NCBI RefSeq assembly: GCF_019972315.1
Contig: NZ_BLIZ01000001.1
Location: forward strand, 310,001-374,000
Length of the DNA stretch: 64,000 bases
Source of the DNA: Geobacter sp. AOG1
Lineage (GTDB): Bacteria; Desulfobacterota; Desulfuromonadia; Geobacterales; Geobacteraceae
Direction of reading: 5' to 3'
A program made the translations under genes and the position numbers. Below are positions 41,521 to 50,979 of this stretch, piece by piece (the stretch's first letter is position 1; every line of letters begins with the position of its first letter). The notes under the pieces are model-generated. The model ran no database searches and had not been told where the DNA came from. It saw only the letters and a program-made list of their open reading frames with translations.

Positions 41521-41555
41521 CAAAAAAAAGTGAGGCCGATTTGATCGGCCTCACT
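41521..41555 (-). terminator. Rho-independent terminator after peptide gene 2
   Basis: On the minus strand GTGAGGCCGAT and ATCGGCCTCAC form a perfect stem with a 3-base loop, followed by eight Ts. It closes the NHL/cytochrome/peptide unit, showing that the peptide is its last gene. Confidence 0.9.
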
Positions 41556-41571
41556 CCTCACCCCATGGTAA

Positions 41572-41634
41572 TCAGCATGGATGAACGTCTGCCGAGCCAA
41601 CGATTCTCGGCTTAACATAGGCCTGCTTTTTCAT
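41572..41634 (-). CDS. 20-residue HPC peptide 2, candidate GeoRSP precursor peptide
   Basis: The frame encodes MKKQAYVKPRIVGSADVHPC and ends TGC TGA. AGGAGG lies about 8 bases before the ATG. Compared with peptides 1 and 3 it differs by Thr-Ala, Thr-Val, Lys-Arg, Val-Ile and Asn-Asp exchanges, all conservative or at variable sites, while Y, KP, VGSA and VHPC are kept. It is 44 bp downstream of the 38-heme-motif cytochrome gene and just before a perfect terminator, so it is the last cistron of that mRNA. Confidence 0.78.
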   Translation of the reverse strand: MKKQAYVKPRIVGSADVHPC

Positions 41635-41678
41635 CTGTTCACCCTCCTTTCCGTTGTTGTCGGGAATCAGACCGCCCT

Positions 41679-44600
41679 TTAATAACGACTGAGCACAAAG
41701 GAATCGACCGTGGACCAGGGTGACGTTTTTTGGCTCGTTGCATCCCGGGCCTGGACGCGCCAGTACCAGGTCCCGCTCGGCAGCGTAGCGTTCCAGCTGG
41801 TTCCGGTCTGCCAGGACGATTGAGTCTTGATGGAAGAGAACGAGGAACTGGAACTGACCTGTACCAGGTACTGTATCGATCCTCCGCTTGGGTTCGTGGA
41901 GGGACTCCACGTCAGGCCAATGGAACAACCTGAGTAAGTCGAGCATCTCCCATTCGGTTCCGCCGCCAGAACTGGAGCTGTGGGCGGATTGGCTGTTGCC
42001 GGGGCTGAGATGACAAAGCTGTCGACTGTCGACCAGGACGAAACGAGCGATGTGCTGGTTGCATTGCGGGCCTGGACACGCCAGTACCAGGTGCCGGCAC
42101 CCAGGTTCGGTGTCCAGCTTGTGGCGTTGATCCATCCGGACGATGCCGTGACGGTCGAGAAGGATGAACTGGAACTGACCTGCACCGAGTACTGAATCGT
42201 TCCACTGGAGATGGTCGAAGCGTTCCATGCCAGCGTTGTTGCACACGACCCGGAACAGGTGCTGTCTGCTTCAGCTATCAGCACAGGGGTTGTTGGTGTG
42301 GAGGAGGAACTGGATGATGAGAGAGTGAAGTTCCCAACGGTTGACCATGCCGACACCCTGGTGATGGCAACGGCGTCACGGGCCTGAACGCGCCAGTACC
42401 AGGTGCCGTTAGCCAATGTTCGCGTATAGCTCGTGCCGGAGATCCAGCCCGATGAGTAGTTGACCGTCGCAAATGTGGAGCTGGAACTTACCTGCACCAG
42501 GTACTGCATCGCCCCACCGCCTGGGTTGGTGGAGGCGTTCCACTGCAAGGTGACAGAACAGGAGCTTGAGCAGATGCCGTTGGGCTCGCTGATCAGCACC
42601 GGTACCGAGGGGTCGGTGGTTGTAGTAGCAGAACCCCACGGGGTCTTCACGTTCCACTGCTGGGTGGTGTCGTTCCCCTCGTGGCATGAGCCGACGCTCG
42701 GAGATGGCTTGACGGCCGGAGCATCACTGGAACTCGTGCTGTACCCGCCGTGATCGCCTTCTCTGCCGCCTGCCCAGAAGCCCGGCATCCCTCCGGACCC
42801 ATTACCCTTTGAGCCTGTACCACTGCCAGACGTGATGGAGTTAGAGTTGTATGGTACTTGGCCGCGGTGGCGGCCGTCGAGGCAGTTGGTAACCATGAGC
42901 CGCGGGAGGGTCGCATTGTGGGGCGCGTGGCACTTGGAACAGGAGTAGGTGTGCTTGACGGTGGCGTTGGCGGTCTTCCACCCCTTCACCGACTCGTGAA
43001 TCCTGTCCTTGCTCTTCCAGGTGTGGTTCGTGCCGTCGGTCAGGGTCTGCTTGGCATGGCAGTTGAGGCAAAGTCCCGCGAACTGCTGGTCCGTCTCGGT
43101 GATGGAACCCGAGGCAAAGGTGTTCTGATCGATCTTGTATGAGTTCTTCGCTGCAAGGTACGCGTTGGCGGTGCCGGATGCCGGCTGTGGCGCATCGTCT
43201 CCGCTTGCGCTGGCGTTCATGTACCTGTACGCTACGTTGTCGGCAGTTGCCACATCCTCCTTGTAGGGAGAAGTGAGCCAGGTCCCCTTGAGGAGGGGTA
43301 CGCTGTACTGCTTGTTGGTCCCGAGGGTCGGGCTGACGCCGTGCGGATCATGGCACGGGGTGCAGAGACCTTGGATGGATCGGGAGGCGTTGACGGAAAG
43401 CGGCGACGACGCACCGAAGTGCCCCCCCATGTTGCCCAATGCTGCCTTGTAAGGATACCGATGTCCGGGCCCGGAGGTATAGTTGCCGAAGTAGGCCGTA
43501 TCGAAGTAATTCATGATCTGCTGCGTGGAGTTAAAGGTAGTGTTGTATCCCCACGGGGTAGAGCCCAGACTGGGATTGAGGTGACAGTCGAAGCAGAGGC
43601 CCGCCCCCGGGTTATAGGCGTTGAGGGTAGCCGCGGAGCCGCCTGAAGCCGGTTTGTACGTTACCGAATACCCACCGTTTCCAGCTACCGTTTCTTTCAG
43701 GATACCGCCGTTGTAAGTAGCGCTGGTGTAGCTGGTGGTGGTGCCGTTTATGTTCGAACCATGGGAGTTGTGGCAGTCGAAACAGAGGACATTTGCCGTG
43801 GCATTCCGATCGGTCCAGGTTTCGCTGGTGTCCCAGCCGCCTTTGTTGTTCACGGCGTTGCCATGGGCGGAGAAGGCCTTCGTCACGGAGTCTTTCGGCG
43901 TAGTATTCCCACCGTTGTATTTGCCCCACGGGGTGGTTCCCGCATCACCGTACTTCGCGCCGATGCTGCTGGCATCCCATGCATACACACTCGGGGTCTT
44001 GCCGTCGCCGAAAGGTTGGATCGCCTTGTTCTGGTCGTTGTGACAACCGAGGCAGACAGCATTGATCTTCGCCATCTCGGTTCTCGAGCCGTTTGCCGTG
44101 TACTGCACGGCAGTTGTCCCGACCGTATAGGTCATCGGCCGTGCGCCGGCACCATAGACGACCAGTTCCACTGGCGCGTCAGGTGTTGAGGAGTGATGAT
44201 AGGCGTGGTTGATGCTGCCATCGCTGTTTGCCTCCCAGTGACACTGGTAGCAATGCGTACCATCGACATTGGGCCCCTGGACGTGGTGCGAATTTCCGCT
44301 GAACTGCGGCGTGATCGCTGCGCGACCTCCGATGGAGACGGCATGGCAGCCGAGACAGCCGGCCTTGTCCCCCCACTGGGCGGGTGCATTGCCATGGCAG
44401 GAGATGTTAGCGCACCGACCGGTTGTCGGATCGTAGCTCGCGTTCGCCCCGGCAACCGCCGGGTTGAATACGACGTTGACAACCCTGTTGAGGTGAGCTG
44501 AATTGTTGACCAGTTTGCCACCGGTGGTGCTGGCAGTAATGAAGTGGCAGTTGGAGCAGACGCTCGTATCGGTGTAGCCTGCGGTATGGGCGTTGTGGCT

Positions 44601-47600
44601 GTTGGCGGTGCCTGTCGCGGATCCGCCATTAGCATAGTCAGGGGCGCCCAAGGCGTTGCTCGTGCCGTGGCAACCGTTGCAGCCATAGGTCGTGGCAGAA
44701 TTCCAGGCAGCCGGATTGCTGTAGAGCAGAGCCCCCTTGTTTCCATTGGAATGGCAATAGAAGTTCGAGCACTCCCTGGTCGTCGCATTGTAGTTGGCAC
44801 TGCCGCCGGCCTTGGCACCGGAGTAATCCTTGAACTTGTTGACATGATTCTGCGGATTGCTGATGTGGGTATCGCTGTCGACCGTCTTGGCATGGCACTC
44901 CACGCAGCCGAAAGCATTGCCTGTCCCCAGCATGGCGGTACTGGTATGTGCCGTGTGCTTGCCGGTCGTAATCGGATTGCTGCTCGCCGCGTTGTTGCCA
45001 TGGCACCCTGTGCAGCCAAGGGTTCCCTGCGGCGACGACCAGGTGAAGGTGGTGTTGTTCGGCCCTGCTCCATTGCCATTGCTGTGGCAATAGATATTGG
45101 TGCACGAGCCGGTCACCAGGGCGCCCGTACCGGAACCGTTCAGCGGTCCGGTATATGCGGCGGGAATGGTGCTGTTGGTCCAGATTGTCGGGTCAAGAGT
45201 AACATTGAGGCTCTTCTGTTGAAGCGGCATAATCATGCGGTGCTTGGACGAATCATGGCAAACACCGCAGTTGGTCCAGGCCTGCTGCCATACCGCATTC
45301 GGATTGACGTGGGCGGAGACGGTATGGGCACCGCCGCCGTTGGTATAACCGCCACCGTTGAAAACTTCCAGGCGGGCGCTGGAGTAATTTCCGCCGACAC
45401 CACGGCCTGCCATCGAGGAGACCGGCGGGTAGCCGTGACACGTATCGCAGTTGCCGTTTGGCTTGAAAGCGTAAGAATCTTTATGATCATGGCAGGCGAG
45501 ACATGTCTTGGTCGGGTGACTCGTTTCTGCCACATCGCGTTTGTAATGATTGGTCTGGGTGTGACAGATCTGGCAGAGGCCGCGATTGGTTTTCGTATTT
45601 ACGAAGCCGGTCGACGTGTTGGTGAAGGCAATGATTGCCGTCGAACCGGGTTTGAAGGCAATCTGCGCGTTGATGGCATTGAGGTTCGTCGACCCGTGAA
45701 CGTCATGGCAGGCGGAACAGAGATTCGGCTGCGGGGGGTCAGTCTTGGTGGACACGTGGGTCGACATGTTCTGGCGGGCGGTGGTCGTCACGATGGCCGC
45801 GTTATTGTGGCAGGAGGCACAGAGGTCGTTCTGACCAATCCCCTGGTAGCTGCTGCCAAGACGGGTGACATGGGTTCCCGGCACAGAGGTGATATGCCGG
45901 TCGCTGCGCACATGGCAGTTGAGGCACTGATCGCTTTTGCCCGTGAACTGCCCATGGCCGAGATTGGTAAACCGGGACTTGTCCGGTGCCGTGACGCCGT
46001 TGATCTCGGACAGGATACCGGTATGACAGCTTTCACAGGAAACCGGCCCTGTCGTCCAGACGTACGTACCCGCCTGGCGGTGGCAGGGATTACAGGAGGA
46101 GATGACCTGAACGGTCCCGTCCACATGGGTCGCGCCGAACTCGCCGGTAAATGCTGTATGACAGGTCTGGCAACTGGTGGCATTTCGCGGAGTCAGCATC
46201 GGCCCGTAGGAGCTTCCGTTAGAACTGAAATGGGGGAAGTGGGCATTGCTGCTGATGAAGGGGCCACCGATGTACGGCGTTGTGGCATGACAGGTCCCGC
46301 AGGCGCCGGTCGATGCATTTGACCAGAGGGGAGACGCGTAGCTCTGTCGCCCATTGCTGTGACAGTAGACATTGCTGCAGGTACCGGTGCTTGCGTTATA
46401 CATCGGGGTAGCGCCACCGGTGGCAGCGATAATGTTAGAGGTTGCTTTGAAGACCTGCTGGAAGTTGCCTGAACCGTGAGTGTTACCGGCATGGCACTCG
46501 TTACAGCCGTAACTTAACAGCACCTTCCCGGCATGGGTACGGTGACCGGCGTTGGATTCATCCTTGAAATAGGGATCGTTCGCATAAGAATTGTTTCCGG
46601 CAACTGCATAACCGTTCGGACCACCGGGGGTATTCTGCACCGGCGGGAACCCGTGGCACCCCTGGCAATCTGCCGAGAAGGATCCAATCTTGCTGCCGTG
46701 GGAATGGCACGACCGGCAGACATCCGGATTGGTGCTGGTATGTTCGGTGGGATAGCTATTGCCTACCGGAACATTGTGGCATCCCTGACAGACACCATAG
46801 CCGCCGGCCCAATTACTCTGGGCATCCGTAAACTGGTTAAGGACCTTTCGCCGGTAAGAATCCAGCTTTACCCCACCCGAGTAGTTCATGTAGCGGCGTA
46901 CGAGCCACACGTTAGGAGTCGTGCCGTCACCCGGATCCACGTGGGCGGCATGGCAGTCGGCGCACTGGATATTCTGTCCCTTGTTGTTGTGGGCCGTCTT
47001 GTTGGCATGACAGTTGGTGCAGATGTTCACTCCATTGGCCGTCCCGCTCCGCATGTCGGTACGGAGCAGGTATCCCTGGGACGACGACAGCCTGCCGAAG
47101 ATGGCAGAAGACGCATTATCGAAGGTGCGTGCATTGGAATCGGTGAAGTGGACACCATGGCAGGTTGTGCAGAGCACCTGCCCAGCCGGCAGCTTCATGG
47201 CTGCCGTAGGATTGGCGGAGTTGGCGTTCAACGGCAGGGGAAGATAGTCTGCCGGTTTGAGTTTGACCTTCGAAGTGGCACTCGTATAGGTGAAGTTGAC
47301 CGGGTGGGTGCCGGTCATCTGGTCTCGTTTATTGCGGGACCGGTGACAGTCGAAGCAGAGCAGGTCAGTATCGTTCGGGAACCGGAGAAGGTTGTTACCC
47401 GCGGTGGCATGCTTGGAATGGCAGCTGGCACAACTTATGACACCTTGCTGGGTAGCCATGGTAGCGCTCATGTAGGGATCGACCGGCGTTGCCGCTCCTG
47501 CGGCGGGAACGTTGACGGGGGCCGCCCAGTTATGGGAAGTCTGCATCTGTCCCGACGTAACACCCGTATTCGTGCTGCCAAATGGATTGGCAATGTCCTT

Positions 47601-47828
47601 CGGGCTGAAGGATTTTGTGAGCAATCCCGGATTATGGCAGGAAAGGCAGAGATTGTTGACTCCGGTTACATTTGAAGAGTAATCGATCGTGTAGCCACCC
47701 GCACCATTTGAGATGAGAACGTGACAGCCCGCACAACTAGCAGAAGGATTTACGTGCGGCGAGTCGACCGCCTGTGCCATCGATGTCACCAGCAGGACAA
47801 ATAACCAAGCTGCAATCAGTCTTTTCAT
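41679..47828 (-). CDS. Giant multiheme c-type cytochrome with about 38 heme motifs and three FnIII-like domains
   Basis: From the ATG at 47828 the protein has 2049 residues with a signal peptide (MKRLIAAWLFVLLVTSMAQA). I count 34 CxxCH and four CX4CH motifs (CSNVYCH, CTNIYCH, CSNFYCH, CANISCH), the latter being the Geobacter CxxxxCH/CxxCH type. The last heme motif is CSKCH. The C-terminal 330 residues hold three fibronectin-III-like repeats, each with SVTLQWNAS or similar and GTWYWRVQARD. It is an exported electron-transfer protein, probably outer-surface. The part from CYQCHWEANSDG to CSKCHAPHN aligns with the two other cytochromes. Codons before 47828 lack a signal sequence and are excluded. 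Confidence 0.88.
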   Translation of the reverse strand: MKRLIAAWLFVLLVTSMAQAVDSPHVNPSASCAGCHVLISNGAGGYTIDYSSNVTGVNNLCLSCHNPGLLTKSFSPKDIANPFGSTNTGVTSGQMQTSHNWAAPVNVPAAGAATPVDPYMSATMATQQGVISCASCHSKHATAGNNLLRFPNDTDLLCFDCHRSRNKRDQMTGTHPVNFTYTSATSKVKLKPADYLPLPLNANSANPTAAMKLPAGQVLCTTCHGVHFTDSNARTFDNASSAIFGRLSSSQGYLLRTDMRSGTANGVNICTNCHANKTAHNNKGQNIQCADCHAAHVDPGDGTTPNVWLVRRYMNYSGGVKLDSYRRKVLNQFTDAQSNWAGGYGVCQGCHNVPVGNSYPTEHTSTNPDVCRSCHSHGSKIGSFSADCQGCHGFPPVQNTPGGPNGYAVAGNNSYANDPYFKDESNAGHRTHAGKVLLSYGCNECHAGNTHGSGNFQQVFKATSNIIAATGGATPMYNASTGTCSNVYCHSNGRQSYASPLWSNASTGACGTCHATTPYIGGPFISSNAHFPHFSSNGSSYGPMLTPRNATSCQTCHTAFTGEFGATHVDGTVQVISSCNPCHRQAGTYVWTTGPVSCESCHTGILSEINGVTAPDKSRFTNLGHGQFTGKSDQCLNCHVRSDRHITSVPGTHVTRLGSSYQGIGQNDLCASCHNNAAIVTTTARQNMSTHVSTKTDPPQPNLCSACHDVHGSTNLNAINAQIAFKPGSTAIIAFTNTSTGFVNTKTNRGLCQICHTQTNHYKRDVAETSHPTKTCLACHDHKDSYAFKPNGNCDTCHGYPPVSSMAGRGVGGNYSSARLEVFNGGGYTNGGGAHTVSAHVNPNAVWQQAWTNCGVCHDSSKHRMIMPLQQKSLNVTLDPTIWTNSTIPAAYTGPLNGSGTGALVTGSCTNIYCHSNGNGAGPNNTTFTWSSPQGTLGCTGCHGNNAASSNPITTGKHTAHTSTAMLGTGNAFGCVECHAKTVDSDTHISNPQNHVNKFKDYSGAKAGGSANYNATTRECSNFYCHSNGNKGALLYSNPAAWNSATTYGCNGCHGTSNALGAPDYANGGSATGTANSHNAHTAGYTDTSVCSNCHFITASTTGGKLVNNSAHLNRVVNVVFNPAVAGANASYDPTTGRCANISCHGNAPAQWGDKAGCLGCHAVSIGGRAAITPQFSGNSHHVQGPNVDGTHCYQCHWEANSDGSINHAYHHSSTPDAPVELVVYGAGARPMTYTVGTTAVQYTANGSRTEMAKINAVCLGCHNDQNKAIQPFGDGKTPSVYAWDASSIGAKYGDAGTTPWGKYNGGNTTPKDSVTKAFSAHGNAVNNKGGWDTSETWTDRNATANVLCFDCHNSHGSNINGTTTSYTSATYNGGILKETVAGNGGYSVTYKPASGGSAATLNAYNPGAGLCFDCHLNPSLGSTPWGYNTTFNSTQQIMNYFDTAYFGNYTSGPGHRYPYKAALGNMGGHFGASSPLSVNASRSIQGLCTPCHDPHGVSPTLGTNKQYSVPLLKGTWLTSPYKEDVATADNVAYRYMNASASGDDAPQPASGTANAYLAAKNSYKIDQNTFASGSITETDQQFAGLCLNCHAKQTLTDGTNHTWKSKDRIHESVKGWKTANATVKHTYSCSKCHAPHNATLPRLMVTNCLDGRHRGQVPYNSNSITSGSGTGSKGNGSGGMPGFWAGGREGDHGGYSTSSSDAPAVKPSPSVGSCHEGNDTTQQWNVKTPWGSATTTTDPSVPVLISEPNGICSSSCSVTLQWNASTNPGGGAMQYLVQVSSSSTFATVNYSSGWISGTSYTRTLANGTWYWRVQARDAVAITRVSAWSTVGNFTLSSSSSSSTPTTPVLIAEADSTCSGSCATTLAWNASTISSGTIQYSVQVSSSSSFSTVTASSGWINATSWTPNLGAGTWYWRVQARNATSTSLVSSWSTVDSFVISAPATANPPTAPVLAAEPNGRCSTYSGCSIGLTWSPSTNPSGGSIQYLVQVSSSSSFSSIKTQSSWQTGTSWNATLPSGTWYWRVQARDATSQKTSPWSTVDSFVLSRY

Positions 47829-47904
47829 CTGTTCAGCCCCCGAAAATTTATAAATTAATCGAATCTTATTAATGGTTGCGCGGGAACAGGCCGCTACCGG
47901 ATCA

Positions 47905-48864
47905 CTAACGGGTACTGGAGGGGGTAGGATTGGCTCCACCGTCAATACCGAACATGACCAGGTTACCATTGCCATTCACGACGATGAGCCGCCTATTGAT
48001 CTGACCGAATGCCACGTCCTGCGGCACCGCGAGTTGGCCATTGGCGGCGCCGTTACTGCCGATAGAGGAAAGGAACCTGCCGCTTCCTTCGGGGGCTATC
48101 ACCTGGACGGTGTTTGCGTACATGTCGGCCACATACATCCTGGTCATCTGGCCTGCCACGTCGTACTCGAAGGTGACGCCGACCGGCATCCTGAATTGAA
48201 GTGGCTGATTCCCCAACGAACCAATGCTTTTTACGAAATCGAAATTACCCGTGGCGCTAAAGAATTGCACCCGCCCGTTCTGGGTGTCTGCAACCGCAAT
48301 CTGGTTGGCTGACTTCTCATACGCTATACCGGTCGGATGGGACAACTGGCCTTCACCACCCCCCTGACACCCAATCGCCTGCACAAAGTGCCCGGTTGCG
48401 GTGAACACCTTGACGTTGTTATCCAGAGTATCGACGACATACACGTAGCCGGCAGCGTCTACGGCAATTCCGTTCGCCTTCCTGAACTGGCCAGCACCGG
48501 AACCGAGCCGTCCGATCTCCCTGCCGCTCTGGTCAAGGATGACGACCGAATCGCCCTGGCTCACCAGCAGATTTCCCTTGTCGTTGAGGGCAATCCCCTG
48601 GGGCGGAGCAGGGGTCTTCAGCACTCCGATCAGCTGGCCAGAGGCGCTGAACTTGGAGATTCCTCCCTTGCGGGGATCGGTCACATAGTAATTCTCCTGG
48701 CCGTCGAACACGAGGCGAAGCGGCGAGCCGACATTCTCCGTCACCGGCTTCAGAACGGTCACCATCGGCACCGTTGCTCCGTATGCAACGGCTGCCAGCG
48801 AAATTGCCGGGACGGCCACCAGGGTGGCGACAGTAGCAATGAGTTTGCGCAATCTGGTTAGCAT
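47905..48864 (-). CDS. Secreted NHL-repeat beta-propeller protein
   Basis: The protein (319 residues from 48864) has a signal peptide (LIATVATLVAVPAISLAAVAYG) and about six NHL-type blades: GQFRKANGIAVDAAGYVYVVDTLDNNVKVFTATG and GQLSHPTGIAYEKSANQIAVADTQNGRVQFFSATG are the clearest. Such propellers accompany multiheme cytochromes in Geobacter and may scaffold or dock them. The start at 48864 follows GGAGG by 7 bases, whereas 48870 is only one base after it. It is 76 bp upstream of the giant cytochrome and shares its transcript, driven from 48998-49026. Confidence 0.8.
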   Translation of the reverse strand: MLTRLRKLIATVATLVAVPAISLAAVAYGATVPMVTVLKPVTENVGSPLRLVFDGQENYYVTDPRKGGISKFSASGQLIGVLKTPAPPQGIALNDKGNLLVSQGDSVVILDQSGREIGRLGSGAGQFRKANGIAVDAAGYVYVVDTLDNNVKVFTATGHFVQAIGCQGGGEGQLSHPTGIAYEKSANQIAVADTQNGRVQFFSATGNFDFVKSIGSLGNQPLQFRMPVGVTFEYDVAGQMTRMYVADMYANTVQVIAPEGSGRFLSSIGSNGAANGQLAVPQDVAFGQINRRLIVVNGNGNLVMFGIDGGANPTPSSTR

Positions 48865-48997
48865 GTGCATGCCTCCGGACGTTAAATATTTTTACAGCTA
48901 AACAATTAGGGTTAGCCCCGGTCCGACGTGAATGAAGTTGTTGATAGGAGTTCGCATAGAGGAGCAAGGGGGGAAATGCGCATGTGCCGGTTATAGT

Positions 48998-49026
48998 TTT
49001 ATACTAAAAATTATCTAATTTGACAA
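48998..49026 (-). promoter_or_regulatory. Predicted sigma-70 promoter of the NHL/cytochrome/peptide operon
   Basis: On the minus strand TTGTCA (49021-49026) and TATAAA (48998-49003) are spaced by 17 bp, an excellent match, in an AT-rich island. Its -35 box overlaps that of the divergent promoter. Confidence 0.6.
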
Positions 49027-49049
49027 TAAAAATTAATATTTTTTATAGT
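49020..49049 (+). promoter_or_regulatory. Predicted sigma-70 promoter of the membrane TPR / glycosylation cluster
   Basis: TTGACA at 49020-49025 and TATAGT at 49044-49049 are spaced by 18 bp. It faces the gene at 49219 and overlaps the -35 box of the opposite promoter. Confidence 0.55.
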
Positions 49050-49218
49050 TACTATTTTGCATCGAAGTTGAACGGAATAAATTCCTGGGATATGGGTCGT
49101 GCTTGCTTTATTTCGTCAGTTTCTGTAGGATTTAACCTTTAAATACAATCTATTCCGCTAGAAGCTGATATCCTCGTCAGAATGCGATCTAGCTTGTGCG
49201 TCACTAAATGAGAACCCC

Positions 49219-50889
49219 TTGAGAATTGCCAATAAAACCACATTTATTGCTGCACTCACTGCGGCGACTATCTGCCTGATAGTGTACCTGCGGGCGCTTT
49301 CATGCGATTTCGTAAATTTCGACGATCAGGAATTCATCGTCGGGAACAGTGCTATCAGACACCTTGACGGAAACCTTCTCGTCTGGGCATTCACGAAAGG
49401 GCTCGATATATGGATTCCGCTGACATGGCTTTCCTTTGCGGTCGATTATCACTTTTGGCAACTGAACCCGATGGGATACCACCTGACAAACATCCTGCTG
49501 CATGCCGTCAATACGGCGGTGGTGGTACTCATTGCCGACCGGCTGTTGAGACGAGAACCAGGACTAACGAGCGGAACTGAAGGGATCGGGGACCAGCAAA
49601 GACATCCTTATTGTTATCCCGCCATGCTACTTCTGGCCGGGCTGTTGTGGGGCATACATCCACTGCGGGTGGAATCGGTAGCATGGGCCACGGAACGGAA
49701 AGACGTTCTGAACGGCGTATTTTCCCTCAGCACCATTCTCTTCTATCTCCGGCACACCCAACAGACAGAAGCGGCTGGCTCCAGAGCCATCGTTACCCGT
49801 GATTACCTGCTTTCCCTCACTCTTTTCCTGCTGTCGCTCATGGCAAAACCGGTAAGCGTCGTTATTCCTGCCATGCTGCTCGTAGCCGATTGGTACCCCC
49901 TGGGGCGCTTGCGGAAAGAAAACCTGCGCCTCGTTCTTGTCGAAAAAATCCCCTACGTGGTTCTTTCTGCGACAGTGGCAGGTGCCACTATCTTCCTTGC
50001 GGCACACAAGCATATTCTCGCTTCTGCCAGCTCGCTATCCATTGGTCAACGTTTCATTATTTCCGGCAATGCCGTATTCGAATACTGCCGATTGCTGCTG
50101 TACCCCGCGGGAATCCTCCCCCTCCATATACTCCCCTTCCCCATACCTCCTGCCTTTGCCGTAAAAACCGCTGCCGTCGCTCTGATCACCTGTTGCTGCA
50201 TCTATGCCGGCAAAAAGTATCGGTTCGTCCCGGCAACATGGTTCTCCTTTGTTATTCCGCTCCTACCGGTACTCGGTTTACTCCAGAATGGTTCCCAGGC
50301 ATTTGCCGCCCGCTATTCCTACCTCCCCTCCGTCGTGCCGTGCATCGTTGCCGCTGCACTCATCGCAGTGGCATACAGAAAACTTGTAGGAGGAGAAAAG
50401 CGTTATCCGCGCTTTTTAGCAGCGGCACTTATCGTAGCCCTTCCTCTTTTTTATGCCGGCATGACACAACGGCACATCAACATATGGAACAACTCTGGGG
50501 CACTCTGGACGAGGGTTATCGACTATCAACCCCTGGGAAGGGCGTACAAATCGCGCGGGGCCTATTACCTGGCAAACGGAGACTACCCTGCCGCCATCAG
50601 GGATTTCACTGCAGCAATCGATATTGCAGTAGGATACGAAATGCGCGAAGAGACCTTCAATCTTTTTGCCGGCCGTGGAGCAGCGTATGGCAATGAGGGA
50701 CAACACGAAAATGCGGTGAAGGATTTTTCCACTGCCATCGAACTGTATCCTCACCCCCTCTATTACTATCACCGCGGCCTTTCATTGCAAGCACTGGGTA
50801 AAGAGAATGAGGCCGCAAGAGATTTTGAACGGGCAGGGGGAGAGGAAGGGCCAATAGTGTGGTTCAAAATGAAGTATGGCGAAAATTGA
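49219..50889 (+). CDS. Multi-spanning membrane protein with C-terminal TPRs (glycosyltransferase-like)
   Basis: The 556-residue protein has about 10 membrane spans followed by two to three TPR units (AYKSRGAYYLANGDYPAAIRDFTAAIDI, AVKDFSTAIELYPHPLYYYHRGLSLQALGKENEAARDF). The N-terminal loop VYLRALSCDFVNFDDQEFIVGN with a conserved DD pair is typical of GT-C-type O-glycosyltransferase-like/TMTC proteins, where the acidic pair is catalytic. ESVAWATERKDVL and LSLMAKPVSVVIPAMLL are shared with three other proteins here. TTG at 49219 is used as the start, with a weak ribosome site. It is a close paralogue of the protein at 59860. Confidence 0.75.
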   Translation: MRIANKTTFIAALTAATICLIVYLRALSCDFVNFDDQEFIVGNSAIRHLDGNLLVWAFTKGLDIWIPLTWLSFAVDYHFWQLNPMGYHLTNILLHAVNTAVVVLIADRLLRREPGLTSGTEGIGDQQRHPYCYPAMLLLAGLLWGIHPLRVESVAWATERKDVLNGVFSLSTILFYLRHTQQTEAAGSRAIVTRDYLLSLTLFLLSLMAKPVSVVIPAMLLVADWYPLGRLRKENLRLVLVEKIPYVVLSATVAGATIFLAAHKHILASASSLSIGQRFIISGNAVFEYCRLLLYPAGILPLHILPFPIPPAFAVKTAAVALITCCCIYAGKKYRFVPATWFSFVIPLLPVLGLLQNGSQAFAARYSYLPSVVPCIVAAALIAVAYRKLVGGEKRYPRFLAAALIVALPLFYAGMTQRHINIWNNSGALWTRVIDYQPLGRAYKSRGAYYLANGDYPAAIRDFTAAIDIAVGYEMREETFNLFAGRGAAYGNEGQHENAVKDFSTAIELYPHPLYYYHRGLSLQALGKENEAARDFERAGGEEGPIVWFKMKYGEN

Positions 50890-50979
50890 CGGAACAAGAG
50901 TAGCTCTCTTTCCTGCGGTACAGGGGGAGATGCTTTGCGGCGCCCTAATCACTGCTGGATAAAATTGCGATAGGTCACA

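Noticed and set aside
41572-41634. Selenocysteine at the TGA directly after the C-terminal Cys of the HPC peptides, prompted by the YedE gene
   Set aside because: Peptide 1, identical in sequence to peptide 3, ends in TAA, not TGA. Downstream frames are unrelated between copies, and the stem-loops found act as terminators.
44544-46322. 592-codon frame opposite the giant cytochrome
   Set aside because: The sense strand encodes regularly spaced CxxCH motifs; the reverse is a Gly/Arg/Val-rich shadow.
41679-47828. Regular repeats in the cytochrome gene as a CRISPR-like array
   Set aside because: Repeats correspond to CxxCH motifs and FnIII domains in one continuous reading frame.
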